From: Faecalicatena contorta
GTDB taxonomy: Bacteria; Bacillota; Clostridia; Lachnospirales; Lachnospiraceae
Reading direction: 5' to 3' (one strand)
DNA: 64,000 nucleotides
Assembly (NCBI RefSeq): GCF_039521745.1
Contig: NZ_BAAACT010000171.1
A program made the translations under genes and the position numbers. Position 1 is the first letter of the stretch, and each line of letters begins with the position of its first letter. This document shows, piece after piece, positions 25,532-34,115 of this stretch. The notes beneath the pieces were generated by a model. That model was not told the origin of the DNA, did no database searches, and saw nothing but the letters and a program-made list of their open reading frames with translations.

Positions 25532-26647
25532 CTAAATAGTATCTCCCCGTCTGATATACCCCGGCCTCTCCGGCGGCGCAATCAGTTCCTTTGCATGGAT
25601 CAGATTTGCTCCCTTATCCACAACTTGATTTTCAATATGTACGTCCTTCCCAATTAACGCCCCGGGCAGAATCACACAGTTTTTTACAAAAGCGCCCTTA
25701 TGGATAGTGCATCCCCGTCCGATCACCGAATTCTCTACAGTTCCTTCTATCAGACATCCGTTAGACACAACAGAGGTCTTAACAGCAGCCGTCTCAAAAT
25801 ACTGGGTCGGACAAGAGTCGTTCGTCCTTGTATAGATCGGCCATTCCTCGTCAAACAGATTTATGGCATTCTTATAATTAATCAGCGACATATTTGCGTC
25901 ATAATAACTCTTAAAGTCAGTAATTGACGCAAAATAACCTCTGTGGGATACTCCGCGGATATCCAGTTCATTACACTGATTATTTACAATCTGTGCAAGC
26001 GTATACATGGAGGACAGGCTTTTAGCCTTATGGATCAGCTCAATAAACAGCTCCTTTTTCATGATATAGGTATCCATAAAAATATTTCTGCTCTTTGCTG
26101 TTCCGCGGTTTTTCTCTATAGAAAGAACGCCCTTCTGGCGGTTCAGGTTTAACAGGTCACAATTCAGAAATGTTTCCTTGGCATTGTCTGTGGAGTGATA
26201 CAAGAGAGTAATGTCGGCGCCTGAATTTATGTGCGTATCCAAAAGCTTGTCATAGTTCTCCGTATACACCATGTAATTCGGTACAATGACAACGTACGGA
26301 TAATGCATTCTCTCAATGCACTCCAGATTCTCAAGGAATGCGGCAATATCAGTATTGTAAATATCATTGTCAGAGCTGTTTTCAGAGAAAAGGACACGCA
26401 GCTTACCCCGCTTGGAGTTGATGTTATAGTGCCGTCCTGTTCCCAGGTGTTCCACAAGCGAACGCGGTTTACTGCGGGCATAGACCTGGATCTGGTCGAT
26501 CCCGCTGTTGCTCATATTCGAGATTGGGAAGTCGATAACGCGGTATCTGCCGAGGAACGAAAATGCCCCGATGGTGCGGTATGACTGAAGTCCTTCTACT
26601 GAAATGTGGTTGCCGGCAGGATTTACGATTCCAAATGCTTTATCCAT
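25532..26647 (-). CDS. glgD: Glucose-1-phosphate adenylyltransferase subunit GlgD
   Basis: This is the non-catalytic-type partner of ADP-glucose pyrophosphorylase, 371 residues. The N-terminal nucleotidyltransferase domain starts AFGIVNPAGNHISVEGL. The catalytic signature GGxGxRL of GlgC is absent, which marks GlgD. The C-terminal left-handed beta-helix includes LIEGTVENSVIGRGCTIHKGA. It follows glgC by 1 base in the same leftward operon, and the two would form a heterotetramer for glycogen precursor synthesis. In firmicutes GlgD modulates GlgC activity. Confidence 0.94.
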   Translation of the reverse strand: MDKAFGIVNPAGNHISVEGLQSYRTIGAFSFLGRYRVIDFPISNMSNSGIDQIQVYARSKPRSLVEHLGTGRHYNINSKRGKLRVLFSENSSDNDIYNTDIAAFLENLECIERMHYPYVVIVPNYMVYTENYDKLLDTHINSGADITLLYHSTDNAKETFLNCDLLNLNRQKGVLSIEKNRGTAKSRNIFMDTYIMKKELFIELIHKAKSLSSMYTLAQIVNNQCNELDIRGVSHRGYFASITDFKSYYDANMSLINYKNAINLFDEEWPIYTRTNDSCPTQYFETAAVKTSVVSNGCLIEGTVENSVIGRGCTIHKGAFVKNCVILPGALIGKDVHIENQVVDKGANLIHAKELIAPPERPGYIRRGDTI

Positions 26648-26648
26648 A

Positions 26649-27788
26649 TTATTCTTCCCCCTTTACATTTTTAGAAACGAGTTCGATATGCTCGCTTCCT
26701 GCGCTGCCTACAACCGCATTCTTACCGACCTTAACGCCGTCGGCGATGAGTGCCCTCGTAATGCATGCGCCCTCCTCAACATCAACGCCCGGCATAAGGA
26801 CGCTGTCTATGACCTTTGCCCCGGTTCTGACCGTGGCGCCAGTGAACAGAACGGAATTCTTCACTTCTCCGTTGATCTTGCACCCCTGTGTGATGAAAGC
26901 GCGCTTGATATCGGCGTCCGGACCGACATAATGAGGCAGGGTATATCCGTCTTCGGTGTAAATCTTCCAGGTGGAATCATTGAGATCCAGCTCATTATTC
27001 TTGTCCAGAAGGTCCATATTGGCTTCCCACAGAGAATCAATGGTTCCCACATCCTTCCAGTAGCCCTTGAATTTATATGCGAACAGCTCTTTCCTGTCGT
27101 TCAGAAGCGTAGGTATGATGTCCTTTCCAAAGTCATAGCTGGAATCAGGATTCTTCATGTCTGTAAGAAGCATCCTGCGCAGCAGCTTCCAGTTGAATAT
27201 GTAAATGCCCATGGAAGCCAGGTTGCTCTTGGGCTGCGGTGGTTTTTCCTCAAACTCTACAATACGGCCGCTTTCGTCCGTATTCATGATCCCAAAACGG
27301 CTGGCCTCTTTCATCGGTACTTCGATTACCGCGATTGTTGCGTCTGCCTGGTGTTCCTTGTGGTAGGACAGCATCTTTGCATAATTCATCTTGTATATGT
27401 GATCGCCTGACAGTATAAGGACATATTCCGGTGAGAAGCTGTCGATAAAATCAATATTCTGGGAAATTGCATCTGCGGTTCCGCGGTAGACGTCCAGGTT
27501 GGCATCCGCTTTTTCCCGCGGCGGAAGGACATATACTCCGCTGTCCTGGGCATCCAGCCCCCAGCGGCGGCCGGCGGCAACATAGCTATTTAATAAAATG
27601 GATTCGTACTGTGTCAACACCCCCACGACATCAATCCCGCTGTTGGCACAGTTGCTCAAAGGAAAATCGACAATGCGGTATTTACCGCCATATGAAACTG
27701 CCGGTTTTGCCACTTTATTGGTCAGTTCGTGCAGGCGTGAACCCCGGCCCCCGGCTAAAATCATCGCTAACATATTATTCTGTTTCAT
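26649..27788 (-). CDS. glgC: Glucose-1-phosphate adenylyltransferase GlgC
   Basis: This catalyses ATP + glucose-1-phosphate to ADP-glucose + PPi, the committed step of glycogen synthesis, 379 residues. The N-terminal catalytic domain has ILAGGRGSRLHELT (about residues 11-24) and the metal-binding SGDHIYKMNY (about 110-120). The glucose-1-phosphate site includes VEFEEKPPQPKSN. The C-terminal beta-helix repeats (VLFTGATVRTGAKV) complete the fold. A good minus-strand promoter is at 27821-27849. The operon glgC-glgD has no other glycogen genes in the window. Confidence 0.95.
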   Translation of the reverse strand: MKQNNMLAMILAGGRGSRLHELTNKVAKPAVSYGGKYRIVDFPLSNCANSGIDVVGVLTQYESILLNSYVAAGRRWGLDAQDSGVYVLPPREKADANLDVYRGTADAISQNIDFIDSFSPEYVLILSGDHIYKMNYAKMLSYHKEHQADATIAVIEVPMKEASRFGIMNTDESGRIVEFEEKPPQPKSNLASMGIYIFNWKLLRRMLLTDMKNPDSSYDFGKDIIPTLLNDRKELFAYKFKGYWKDVGTIDSLWEANMDLLDKNNELDLNDSTWKIYTEDGYTLPHYVGPDADIKRAFITQGCKINGEVKNSVLFTGATVRTGAKVIDSVLMPGVDVEEGACITRALIADGVKVGKNAVVGSAGSEHIELVSKNVKGEE

Positions 27789-27820
27789 AGTGTGTCCTCT
27801 CTTTCGTATTACTTGTTCAT

Positions 27821-27849
27821 ATTGTACAATTTTTTAACTGATTTTACAA
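27821..27849 (-). promoter_or_regulatory. Sigma-A promoter of glgC-glgD
   Basis: On the minus strand TTGTAA and TACAAT are separated by exactly 17 bases, with the -10 box 33 bases from the glgC start codon. Confidence 0.75.
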
Positions 27850-28001
27850 TCCCTTTGTGCAAAAATGAGATAAATATGGCCGCTTTTTAATGTGAAAGCT
27901 TTAGGTTTGTTGGAGAATAAGGCGCAGAATGAAGGAACAGCATCCAGTCTCCAGGGATTTCTTAAAACCGGGTCTACATTTTGGTACAGCCAGTGTGCAT
28001 T

Positions 28002-28056
28002 TGGACGAGTCGTTACTGTGCACGCCCGTAAGGTGTGCACAGTAACGACTCGTCCA
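28002..28056. repeat. Perfect 22-bp inverted repeat with 11-base loop
   Basis: The arm tggacgagtcgttactgtgcac (28002-28023) is exactly complementary to 28035-28056. It lies between the divergent glgC and phosphofructokinase genes, 30 bases upstream of the phosphofructokinase -35 box. It could be a cruciform, a mobile-element trace, or a regulator site. No T-run follows on either side, so it is unlikely to be a terminator. The rest of the 27789-28212 interval holds only the two promoters and a leader hairpin. Confidence 0.85.
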
Positions 28057-28085
28057 CGAAACGACCCCGTGAAATGAATATTTTC

Positions 28086-28114
28086 TTGTTACGGTATCCA
28101 AAATGGGGTATAAT
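28086..28114 (+). promoter_or_regulatory. Sigma-A promoter of the 6-phosphofructokinase gene
   Basis: TTGTTA, a 17-base spacer and a perfect TATAAT lie about 98 bases upstream of the start codon. Confidence 0.85.
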
Positions 28115-28128
28115 TATAAGAGTAAGAG

Positions 28129-28152
28129 CAGCTTCACCTTACGGTGGAGCTG
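28129..28152 (+). promoter_or_regulatory. 5'-leader hairpin of the phosphofructokinase mRNA
   Basis: A 10-bp stem (cagcttcacc / ggtggagctg, one G-T pair) with a TTAC loop would lie near the 5' end of the transcript from the promoter at 28086. It may stabilise the mRNA. No regulatory partner sequence is seen. Confidence 0.5.
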
Positions 28153-28212
28153 ATTGTAGTTTATAAGATCTGCAGCGAAAGCGGCAGAAGCTTAAATAAG
28201 GAGGAATCGATT

Positions 28213-29298
28213 ATGTTGAGGATAGGTATGCTGACGAGCGGTGGAGACTGCCAGGCATTGAATGCCGCAATGCGCGGTGTGGTGAAGGGCGTATGTTCCA
28301 AACGTGATGATGTAGAGATATATGGATTTAAAGATGGCTATAAGGGTTTAATTTATGCGAATTTTGAGATGCTGACTTCCAAAGACTTTTCGGGGATTCT
28401 GACCCGGGGCGGTACGATCCTGGGGACATCCAGACAGCCGTTTAAGCTGATGCGGGTACCGGATGAGAACGGATTGGACAAAGTTGCGGCTATGAAGCAT
28501 ACATACCATAAGCTGAGCCTGGACTGTCTTGTGATATTGGGAGGCAATGGTACGCATAAGACGGCTAATATGCTGAGGGAAGAGGGGCTGAACGTGATCA
28601 CTCTTCCCAAGACGATTGACAATGATCTCTGGGGAACGGATATGACCTTCGGATTCCAGAGCGCAGTGGATATTGCCACGGATACAATTGACAGAATCCA
28701 CACAACGGCCACTTCACACAGCCGTGTATTTATTATAGAAGTAATGGGACATAAGGTGGGTCATGTAACACTGCATGCGGGGGTTGCGGGGGGCGCAGAT
28801 ATTATTCTGCTTCCGGAGATTCCTTATGATATTGACGTCATTGCTGATGTGATTCAGAAGCGTTCTGCAGCGGGTAAGCCATTTACTATACTGGCGGTTG
28901 CCGAGGGAGCGATTTCTAAGAAGGATGCTCAGCTGAAGAAGAAAGAATATAAGGAGAAGCTGGCTAAGAGAAAGTACCCGTCTATTGCCTATGAACTGGC
29001 CGAGCAGATTCAGCAGAAGACGGACAAAGAAGTGCGCATTACGGTTCCGGGACATACCCAGAGGGGTGGTTCTCCATGCGCGTACGACCGTGTATTTTCC
29101 ACAAGAGTGGGTGCGGCGGCGGCAGAACTGATTCTGAAAGAAGAGTTCGGCTATATGATCGCCATGAAAAATGGAGAGACAACTAAGATGCCGCTTCAGG
29201 ATGTGGCAGGGAAGCTTAAGACAGTGGATCCGAACTGCAGCCTGATTAAAGAGGCAAAGATGACGGGAATCAGTTTCGGGGATGAAGTGTTCCGGTAA
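28213..29298 (+). CDS. pfkA: 6-phosphofructokinase
   Basis: This phosphorylates fructose-6-phosphate to fructose-1,6-bisphosphate, 361 residues. It starts MLRIGMLTSGGDCQALNA. The active-site region LPKTIDNDLWGTD carries the catalytic TIDND. The phosphoryl-donor loop reads GGNGTHKTA, keeping Gly at the position (E. coli Gly104) that favours ATP, while the position equivalent to Gly124 is Lys, as in pyrophosphate-dependent and some ATP-dependent long PFKs. ATP use is therefore likely but not certain. ATG 28213 has AAGGAGGA 7 bases upstream, so the apparent extension to 28144 is not used. It has its own promoter and leader. Confidence 0.92.
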   Translation: MLRIGMLTSGGDCQALNAAMRGVVKGVCSKRDDVEIYGFKDGYKGLIYANFEMLTSKDFSGILTRGGTILGTSRQPFKLMRVPDENGLDKVAAMKHTYHKLSLDCLVILGGNGTHKTANMLREEGLNVITLPKTIDNDLWGTDMTFGFQSAVDIATDTIDRIHTTATSHSRVFIIEVMGHKVGHVTLHAGVAGGADIILLPEIPYDIDVIADVIQKRSAAGKPFTILAVAEGAISKKDAQLKKKEYKEKLAKRKYPSIAYELAEQIQQKTDKEVRITVPGHTQRGGSPCAYDRVFSTRVGAAAAELILKEEFGYMIAMKNGETTKMPLQDVAGKLKTVDPNCSLIKEAKMTGISFGDEVFR

Positions 29299-29372
29299 CT
29301 GGTATAAGGTATTTAGATTGTCTTATACTAGGTAAGCTGCGGGATAAATAAAATTAGACAGAGGTGTGATTC

Positions 29373-30950
29373 ATGTCGTATACGGCGCTTTACAGAAAGT
29401 TCCGTCCCACCGCATTTGAGGATGTAAAAGGACAGAACCATATTATTACAACATTGCAGAACCAGATTAAGGCAAACCGGATTGGCCATGCCTATTTGTT
29501 CTGCGGAACCCGGGGAACCGGGAAGACTACGGTGGCGAAGATATTTGCAAAGGCAGTTAACTGCGAGAACCCGGTGGATGGCAGTCCCTGCGGGGAATGC
29601 GCGATGTGCCGGTCAATCGCGGCGGGGACGTCGATGAATGTGATTGAGATTGACGCTGCTTCCAACAATGGTGTGGATAACATCCGGGAGATCCGGGAGG
29701 AGGTGGCGTACCGCCCTACGGAGGGCCGGTATAAGGTCTACATCATAGACGAGGTGCATATGCTTTCCATAGGCGCTTTTAATGCGCTCTTGAAGACGCT
29801 GGAGGAGCCGCCGGAGTATGTCATCTTTATACTGGCAACCACGGAGGTGCACAAGATACCCATTACGATTCTCTCGAGGTGCCAGCATTATGACTTTAAG
29901 AGGATCAGTATCGAGACGATTTCGGCCAGACTTCAGGAGCTGATGGTGACAGAGCAGGTGGATGTGGAAGATAAGGCGATCCGGTATGTGGCCAAAGCGG
30001 CGGACGGTTCCATGCGTGACGCGCTGAGCCTTCTGGACCAATGTATTGCCTTCTATCTGGGGCAAAAGCTGACCTATGACAATGTGCTGGAAGTACTGGG
30101 GGCGGTGGACACGGATGTGTTCAGCCAGTTGCTGCGCAATATCATAAAGCGGGATATACCAAGGGTATTGGACACGGTGGAAGACCTTGTGATGCAGGGG
30201 CGGGAACTGACCCAGCTTTCTTCAGATTTTACATGGTATCTCAGAAACTTGCTTCTGGTGAAAACATCTGATAATATAGAGGATGTGATTGATGTATCTA
30301 CGGAGAATATGCTGCAGCTGAAGGAGGAGGCTCAGATGATCGAGCCCGATATGCTGCTCCGCTATATCCGTATTTTTTCCGAGCTGTCCGGGCAGCTCAA
30401 ATATGCAACGCAGAAGAGGGTTATGCTGGAAGTTGCGCTGATTAAACTGTGTACTCCCGCCATGGAAGTGGAGCAGGATACACTGCTGGACCGCATCCGC
30501 GCTGTGGAGGAGAAGCTGGAACAGGGCATTTCTGCAGGCGCAGTTACGGAAAAGGTTGTTTATGTCAGCAGCGACGGCAGTACGGCCGGCCGGCCGCAAA
30601 AGCAGACAAAACCTGAACTGCCCAACGCGATCCCCGAAGATATCCAGGAAGTTGTGAAGAACTTCAGACCCATTGCAGATGAGGCCTCCGGAATGCTCCG
30701 CACCTTTCTCAAGAAGGCCAGGCTGAGCCTGGGGGGAGACAACCGGCTGATGATTGTAATGCCGGGAACACTGGAGGCAGAGGTGGTTGGCACAGAAGGG
30801 CACCGTAAGGAGCTGGAAGAGCTGATTGAGAACCGGATCGGAAAGAAAGTGGAAGTGGAGGTCCGTCATGTAGAAGAGGGGCGGCACTTTGAAGATACAT
30901 TTGTAGACATCGAAAAGAAAATTAATATGGAAATCATAGTGGAGGATTAG
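29373..30950 (+). CDS. dnaX: DNA polymerase III subunit gamma/tau
   Basis: This is the clamp-loader ATPase that loads the sliding clamp, 525 residues. It begins SYTALYRKFRPTAFEDV, with Walker A GTRGTGKTT at about residues 45-53, four zinc-binding cysteines (CENPVDGSPCGECAMC, 64-79), Walker B VYIIDEVHML and the sensor LATTEVHKIP. The C-terminal part (about 370-525) is the divergent tau/collar region. It leads the conserved dnaX-ybaB-recR cluster. The next gene starts 2 bases after its stop. Confidence 0.96.
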   Translation: MSYTALYRKFRPTAFEDVKGQNHIITTLQNQIKANRIGHAYLFCGTRGTGKTTVAKIFAKAVNCENPVDGSPCGECAMCRSIAAGTSMNVIEIDAASNNGVDNIREIREEVAYRPTEGRYKVYIIDEVHMLSIGAFNALLKTLEEPPEYVIFILATTEVHKIPITILSRCQHYDFKRISIETISARLQELMVTEQVDVEDKAIRYVAKAADGSMRDALSLLDQCIAFYLGQKLTYDNVLEVLGAVDTDVFSQLLRNIIKRDIPRVLDTVEDLVMQGRELTQLSSDFTWYLRNLLLVKTSDNIEDVIDVSTENMLQLKEEAQMIEPDMLLRYIRIFSELSGQLKYATQKRVMLEVALIKLCTPAMEVEQDTLLDRIRAVEEKLEQGISAGAVTEKVVYVSSDGSTAGRPQKQTKPELPNAIPEDIQEVVKNFRPIADEASGMLRTFLKKARLSLGGDNRLMIVMPGTLEAEVVGTEGHRKELEELIENRIGKKVEVEVRHVEEGRHFEDTFVDIEKKINMEIIVED

Positions 30951-30952
30951 TT

Positions 30953-31306
30953 ATGGCAAAAAGAGGTGGATTTCCAGGCGGCGGAATGCCTGGCAATATG
31001 GCAAATTTAATGAAGCAGGCGCAGAAGATGCAGCGCCAGATGGAGGAGCAGGCAAAAGAGCTTGAGACAAAAGAATACACGGCAACAGCCGGTGGCGGCG
31101 CAGTGGAGGTAACAATGAACGGTAAGCGTGAGGTACTGAGCGTGAAACTGGAGGAAGAAGTAGTGGATCCGGAAGACATCGAGATGCTTCAGGATCTGAT
31201 CGTAGCGGCAACCAACGAAGCCCTGAGAAAAGTGGATGAAGAGTCCAATTCAGCAATGAGCAAGCTGACGGGAGGACTTGGCGGCGGAATGCCGGGAATG
31301 TTCTAA
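30953..31306 (+). CDS. ybaB: YbaB/EbfC-family nucleoid-associated protein
   Basis: This is a 117-residue DNA-binding protein that forms a tweezer-like dimer on DNA. After a glycine/methionine-rich start (GGFPGGGMPGNM) the domain has MKQAQKMQRQMEEQAKELE and VEVTMNGKREVLSVKLEEEVV, characteristic of the family. It lies between dnaX and recR, its near-universal neighbours. Confidence 0.95.
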   Translation: MAKRGGFPGGGMPGNMANLMKQAQKMQRQMEEQAKELETKEYTATAGGGAVEVTMNGKREVLSVKLEEEVVDPEDIEMLQDLIVAATNEALRKVDEESNSAMSKLTGGLGGGMPGMF

Positions 31307-31326
31307 ATATTCTGACAATGGTGCTC

Positions 31327-31366
31327 AAAAGGGTCAGACCCCTTTGCAGAAGGGTCTGACCCTTTT
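31327..31366. repeat. REPIN-like inverted pair of GGGTCAGACCC repeats
   Basis: The 15-base arm aaaagggtcagaccc is exactly complementary to 31352-31366, with a 10-base spacer. Each arm itself contains a GGGT-C-A/T-G-ACCC palindrome. It sits between ybaB and recR. It may also act as a stem in the polycistronic mRNA. The right arm ends in TTTT. Confidence 0.88.
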
Positions 31367-31412
31367 GGACTACTTTGTTAAGGATGTAACGAAGAAACAG
31401 GAGTGATACTAA

Positions 31413-32009
31413 ATGGATTATTACAGTAACCAAATCAGCCGGCTGATTGAAGAGTTCTCCCGTCTGCCCGGGATAGGGGCGAAGTCTGCGCAGCGCCTGG
31501 CCTTTCACATTATTAATATGCCAAAGGAGCAGGTGGATAATCTGGCCAAATCGCTTGTGGATGCGCGCAATAATGTGCGGTACTGCGTACAGTGCTGCAC
31601 GCTGACGGATCGGGAGCTTTGTCCGATTTGCAATAACCCGGATCGGGATCAGAAGACAATTATGGTGGTGGAAACGCCCCGGGACCTGGCGGCCTATGAG
31701 AAGACCGGGAAATACAACGGCGTTTATCATGTCCTTCATGGAGCAATATCCCCCATGCTTGGTATCGGGCCGGGGGACATCCGGCTTAAGGAACTTATGG
31801 AGCGTCTGCAGGGGGACGTCGATGAGGTGATTATAGCCACCAACTCCAGTCTCGAGGGTGAGACGACGGCTATGTATATCAGCAAGCTGATAAAGCCTAC
31901 AGGGATTAAGGTCAGCCGGATCGCCAGTGGTGTTCCCGTGGGCGGCGATCTGGAGTATATAGATGAAGTGACCCTCCTTCGGGCTTTGGAAGGCAGAACT
32001 GAACTGTAG
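31413..32009 (+). CDS. recR: Recombination protein RecR
   Basis: This is a recombinational-repair protein that works with RecO and RecF to load RecA, 198 residues. The N-terminal helix-hairpin-helix has LPGIGAKSAQRLAFHI (about residues 17-32). Zinc ligands are in CVQCCTLTDRELCPIC (about 54-69). The Toprim domain includes MVVETPRDLAAYE and the C-terminal Walker-like ASGVPVGGDLEYIDE. CAGGAG precedes the ATG. It completes the dnaX-ybaB-recR cluster. A REPIN-like pair separates it from ybaB. Confidence 0.96.
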   Translation: MDYYSNQISRLIEEFSRLPGIGAKSAQRLAFHIINMPKEQVDNLAKSLVDARNNVRYCVQCCTLTDRELCPICNNPDRDQKTIMVVETPRDLAAYEKTGKYNGVYHVLHGAISPMLGIGPGDIRLKELMERLQGDVDEVIIATNSSLEGETTAMYISKLIKPTGIKVSRIASGVPVGGDLEYIDEVTLLRALEGRTEL

Positions 32010-32038
32010 GCAGATGAATCAGGTACGAAGGAAGTGGG

Positions 32039-33142
32039 ATGATGTATAAGAAAAAGGTGACATCTTCAGATGTGGCTCGTAAAGCAGGGGTATCACAATC
32101 CACCGTCTCCATGGTCCTTAATAAGAAGTATAACGTTTCCTTTTCAAAGGACGTGGTGCGCAAGGTCGAGGAAGCGGCCCGGGAACTGGGGTATGAACTG
32201 CCTAAGAGAAAACGGAAAAAGGAAAGTAAGCGGGAAAAGCTGCTGGTTGTGCTCTGTCCTAATCTGACGAACCCCTATTATGTGATGCTGCTGCAGGGAA
32301 TCGAATCCCGGGCGACAGAGCAGGGATTTGGGCTGTTTGTCTGCAATACACAGAGGAACCTTGAGCTGGAAGAGCGTTATTTGAAAATGATGCCGTCGCT
32401 GAACCCCCAGGGCGTGATCTATACCTGCAACCCAAGCAGATGTTTTATGCCCATTGTGGCGGAAATGTCGGAGCGGATTCCATTTGCCATCATTAATAAT
32501 CAAAATGAGAAGCTGGATGTGGATGCCGTAGAGCTTGACAATTCCAAGCTCGGCAGAATTATGGCACGGCACCTGTTGGAACTGGGGCACAGGCATGTGG
32601 CATATATAGCGCCGCCTTTAACAGTAAGGCAGAAGCAGCGCTCAAAACGGGTGGAAGGATTTCTCAAAGAATTTAAGGATGCGGGCCTAGGGGAAAACGT
32701 GATTATCAAAGCGGCCAATGAGCAGATTGATAAGGATATTCCGGGAATTGATTCTGAGTACAGAATCGGGTATGACCTGACTAAGGAGCTGCTGGCGGAA
32801 TATCATAATCTGACGGCCATTGTAGGGTTGAACGACATGATTGCCTTCGGTATCCTGGATGCTCTTTATGATGAAAAATACAGAGTCCCCGGCGATATGT
32901 CCGTAATGGGCTGTGACAATACACTGTTTGCAAGAATGCATAACATATCCTTAACGACGATAGAGCACTTTGTAATTTATAAAGGCCGGGATGCCTGCGA
33001 TATTATTATGAAGAAAATAAAGACGCGGGACAAACAGTATTCTGAGATGGAACCTGTCAGTATTTATCATGTAGAGTATGAACCACGGATCGTTACAAGA
33101 GGAACGACTTCATATCCCCGAAGCAGAAAAAAGAAAAATTAA
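32039..33142 (+). CDS. LacI/GalR-family transcriptional regulator
   Basis: This is a 367-residue LacI-type repressor. The helix-turn-helix and hinge helix occupy about residues 8-55 (TSSDVARKAGVSQSTVSMVL). A basic linker (KRKRKKESKREK) is unusually long and positively charged. The ligand domain includes VALNDM-like GLNDMIAFGILDAL near 262 and MGCDNTLFARM. ATG 32039 or the adjacent 32042 could be used. It precedes the transaldolase and split transketolase genes, and is a candidate regulator of them although a 265-base gap with its own promoter intervenes. Confidence 0.9.
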   Translation: MMYKKKVTSSDVARKAGVSQSTVSMVLNKKYNVSFSKDVVRKVEEAARELGYELPKRKRKKESKREKLLVVLCPNLTNPYYVMLLQGIESRATEQGFGLFVCNTQRNLELEERYLKMMPSLNPQGVIYTCNPSRCFMPIVAEMSERIPFAIINNQNEKLDVDAVELDNSKLGRIMARHLLELGHRHVAYIAPPLTVRQKQRSKRVEGFLKEFKDAGLGENVIIKAANEQIDKDIPGIDSEYRIGYDLTKELLAEYHNLTAIVGLNDMIAFGILDALYDEKYRVPGDMSVMGCDNTLFARMHNISLTTIEHFVIYKGRDACDIIMKKIKTRDKQYSEMEPVSIYHVEYEPRIVTRGTTSYPRSRKKKN

Positions 33143-33333
33143 TGCGGTGATAAAATTTATTATTAATAATTCAAAGAGAAAACAATCGTGTTCATAAAAG
33201 TTCGTCATATAAACAACCGTAAAAGGCGTGTATAGATTTTATAGCCGTATTATTGAGGAACAATAACAACTAAAAGATAATTAATATTTTGATTATATTA
33301 ATAGTATAAAATTATTAATAATTTTTCGGGCTA

Positions 33334-33362
33334 TTGACCCGCCCTTTACCAGCGCTTATAAT
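33334..33362 (+). promoter_or_regulatory. Sigma-A promoter of the transaldolase/transketolase cluster
   Basis: TTGACC and a perfect TATAAT are separated by 17 bases, ending 45 bases before the start codon. The 33143-33407 interval before it is very AT-rich with no reading frame. Confidence 0.85.
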
Positions 33363-33407
33363 TATAATATAGAAACTAAGGGATTTTCGTTCAAGGAGGA
33401 ACAAATC

Positions 33408-34061
33408 ATGAAATTTTTTATCGACACAGCAAAAGTAGAGGATATTAAGAAAGCTAACGATATGGGAGTTATCTGTGGAGTGACAACGAACCCTTCACTG
33501 ATCGCAAAAGAAGGACGAGTTTTTGAGGAAGTAATCGCAGAAATTGCCTCGATCGTAGACGGCCCGATCAGCGGCGAAGTTAAGGCTACCACAACAGATG
33601 CAGAAGGCATGATTGCGGAGGGCAGAGAGATTGCGAAGATTCACAAGAACATGGTCGTTAAGATTCCGATGACAGTAGAAGGCCTGAAGGCGTGTAAAGT
33701 CCTTTCTTCTGAAGGGATTAAGACAAATGTGACATTAATCTTCTCCGCAAATCAGGCTCTTCTTGCGGCCAGAGCCGGAGCCACATACGTATCTCCGTTC
33801 CTGGGACGCCTGGATGATATTTCTGTACGTGGAACAGACCTGATAGCGGAGATCGCACAGATATTTGAAGTTGCAGGCATCAAATCAGAGATCATCGCAG
33901 CAAGCGTGCGCAATCCGATCCATGTAACAGACTGTGCACTTGCAGGAGCAGATATTGCAACCGTTCCATACAGCGTGATCGAGCAGATGACACATCACCC
34001 ATTGACAGACGCAGGAATCGCAAAGTTCCAGGCAGATTATAGAGCGGTATTTGGTGAATAA
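33408..34061 (+). CDS. Transaldolase / fructose-6-phosphate aldolase-type protein
   Basis: This is a small transaldolase-family enzyme of 217 residues, the length of TalC/FSA proteins rather than long TalB. It starts MKFFIDTAKVEDIKKANDMG. GVTTNPSLIAKEG and the Schiff-base lysine in VVKIPMTVEGLKA (about residue 85) are clear. It continues FSANQALLAARAGATYVSPFLGR. It acts in the non-oxidative pentose phosphate pathway as transaldolase or cleaves fructose-6-phosphate. The family members are hard to tell apart by sequence. Split transketolase genes follow, supporting a transaldolase role. AAGGAGGA precedes the ATG. Confidence 0.9.
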   Translation: MKFFIDTAKVEDIKKANDMGVICGVTTNPSLIAKEGRVFEEVIAEIASIVDGPISGEVKATTTDAEGMIAEGREIAKIHKNMVVKIPMTVEGLKACKVLSSEGIKTNVTLIFSANQALLAARAGATYVSPFLGRLDDISVRGTDLIAEIAQIFEVAGIKSEIIAASVRNPIHVTDCALAGADIATVPYSVIEQMTHHPLTDAGIAKFQADYRAVFGE

Positions 34062-34078
34062 TTTAACAAACAGGGGCA

Positions 34079-34095
34079 AAGGGGTCAGACCCCTT
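34079..34095. repeat. REP-like palindrome (AAGGGGT-CAG-ACCCCTT)
   Basis: A 7-bp stem with a CAG loop lies between the transaldolase and transketolase genes, ending 6 bases before the ribosome binding site of the latter. It matches the core at 11407 and 37522. Confidence 0.88.
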
Positions 34096-34115
34096 ATGAA
34101 GCAGGAGGAATTTCA

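Noticed and set aside
26604..27410. Long open frame on the + strand opposite glgC
   Set aside because: It is antisense to a fully conserved glgC and has no recognisable domains or ribosome binding site.
30951..31739. Long open frame on the minus strand opposite ybaB and recR
   Set aside because: It runs across two well-conserved genes and an intergenic REPIN, so it is a shadow frame.
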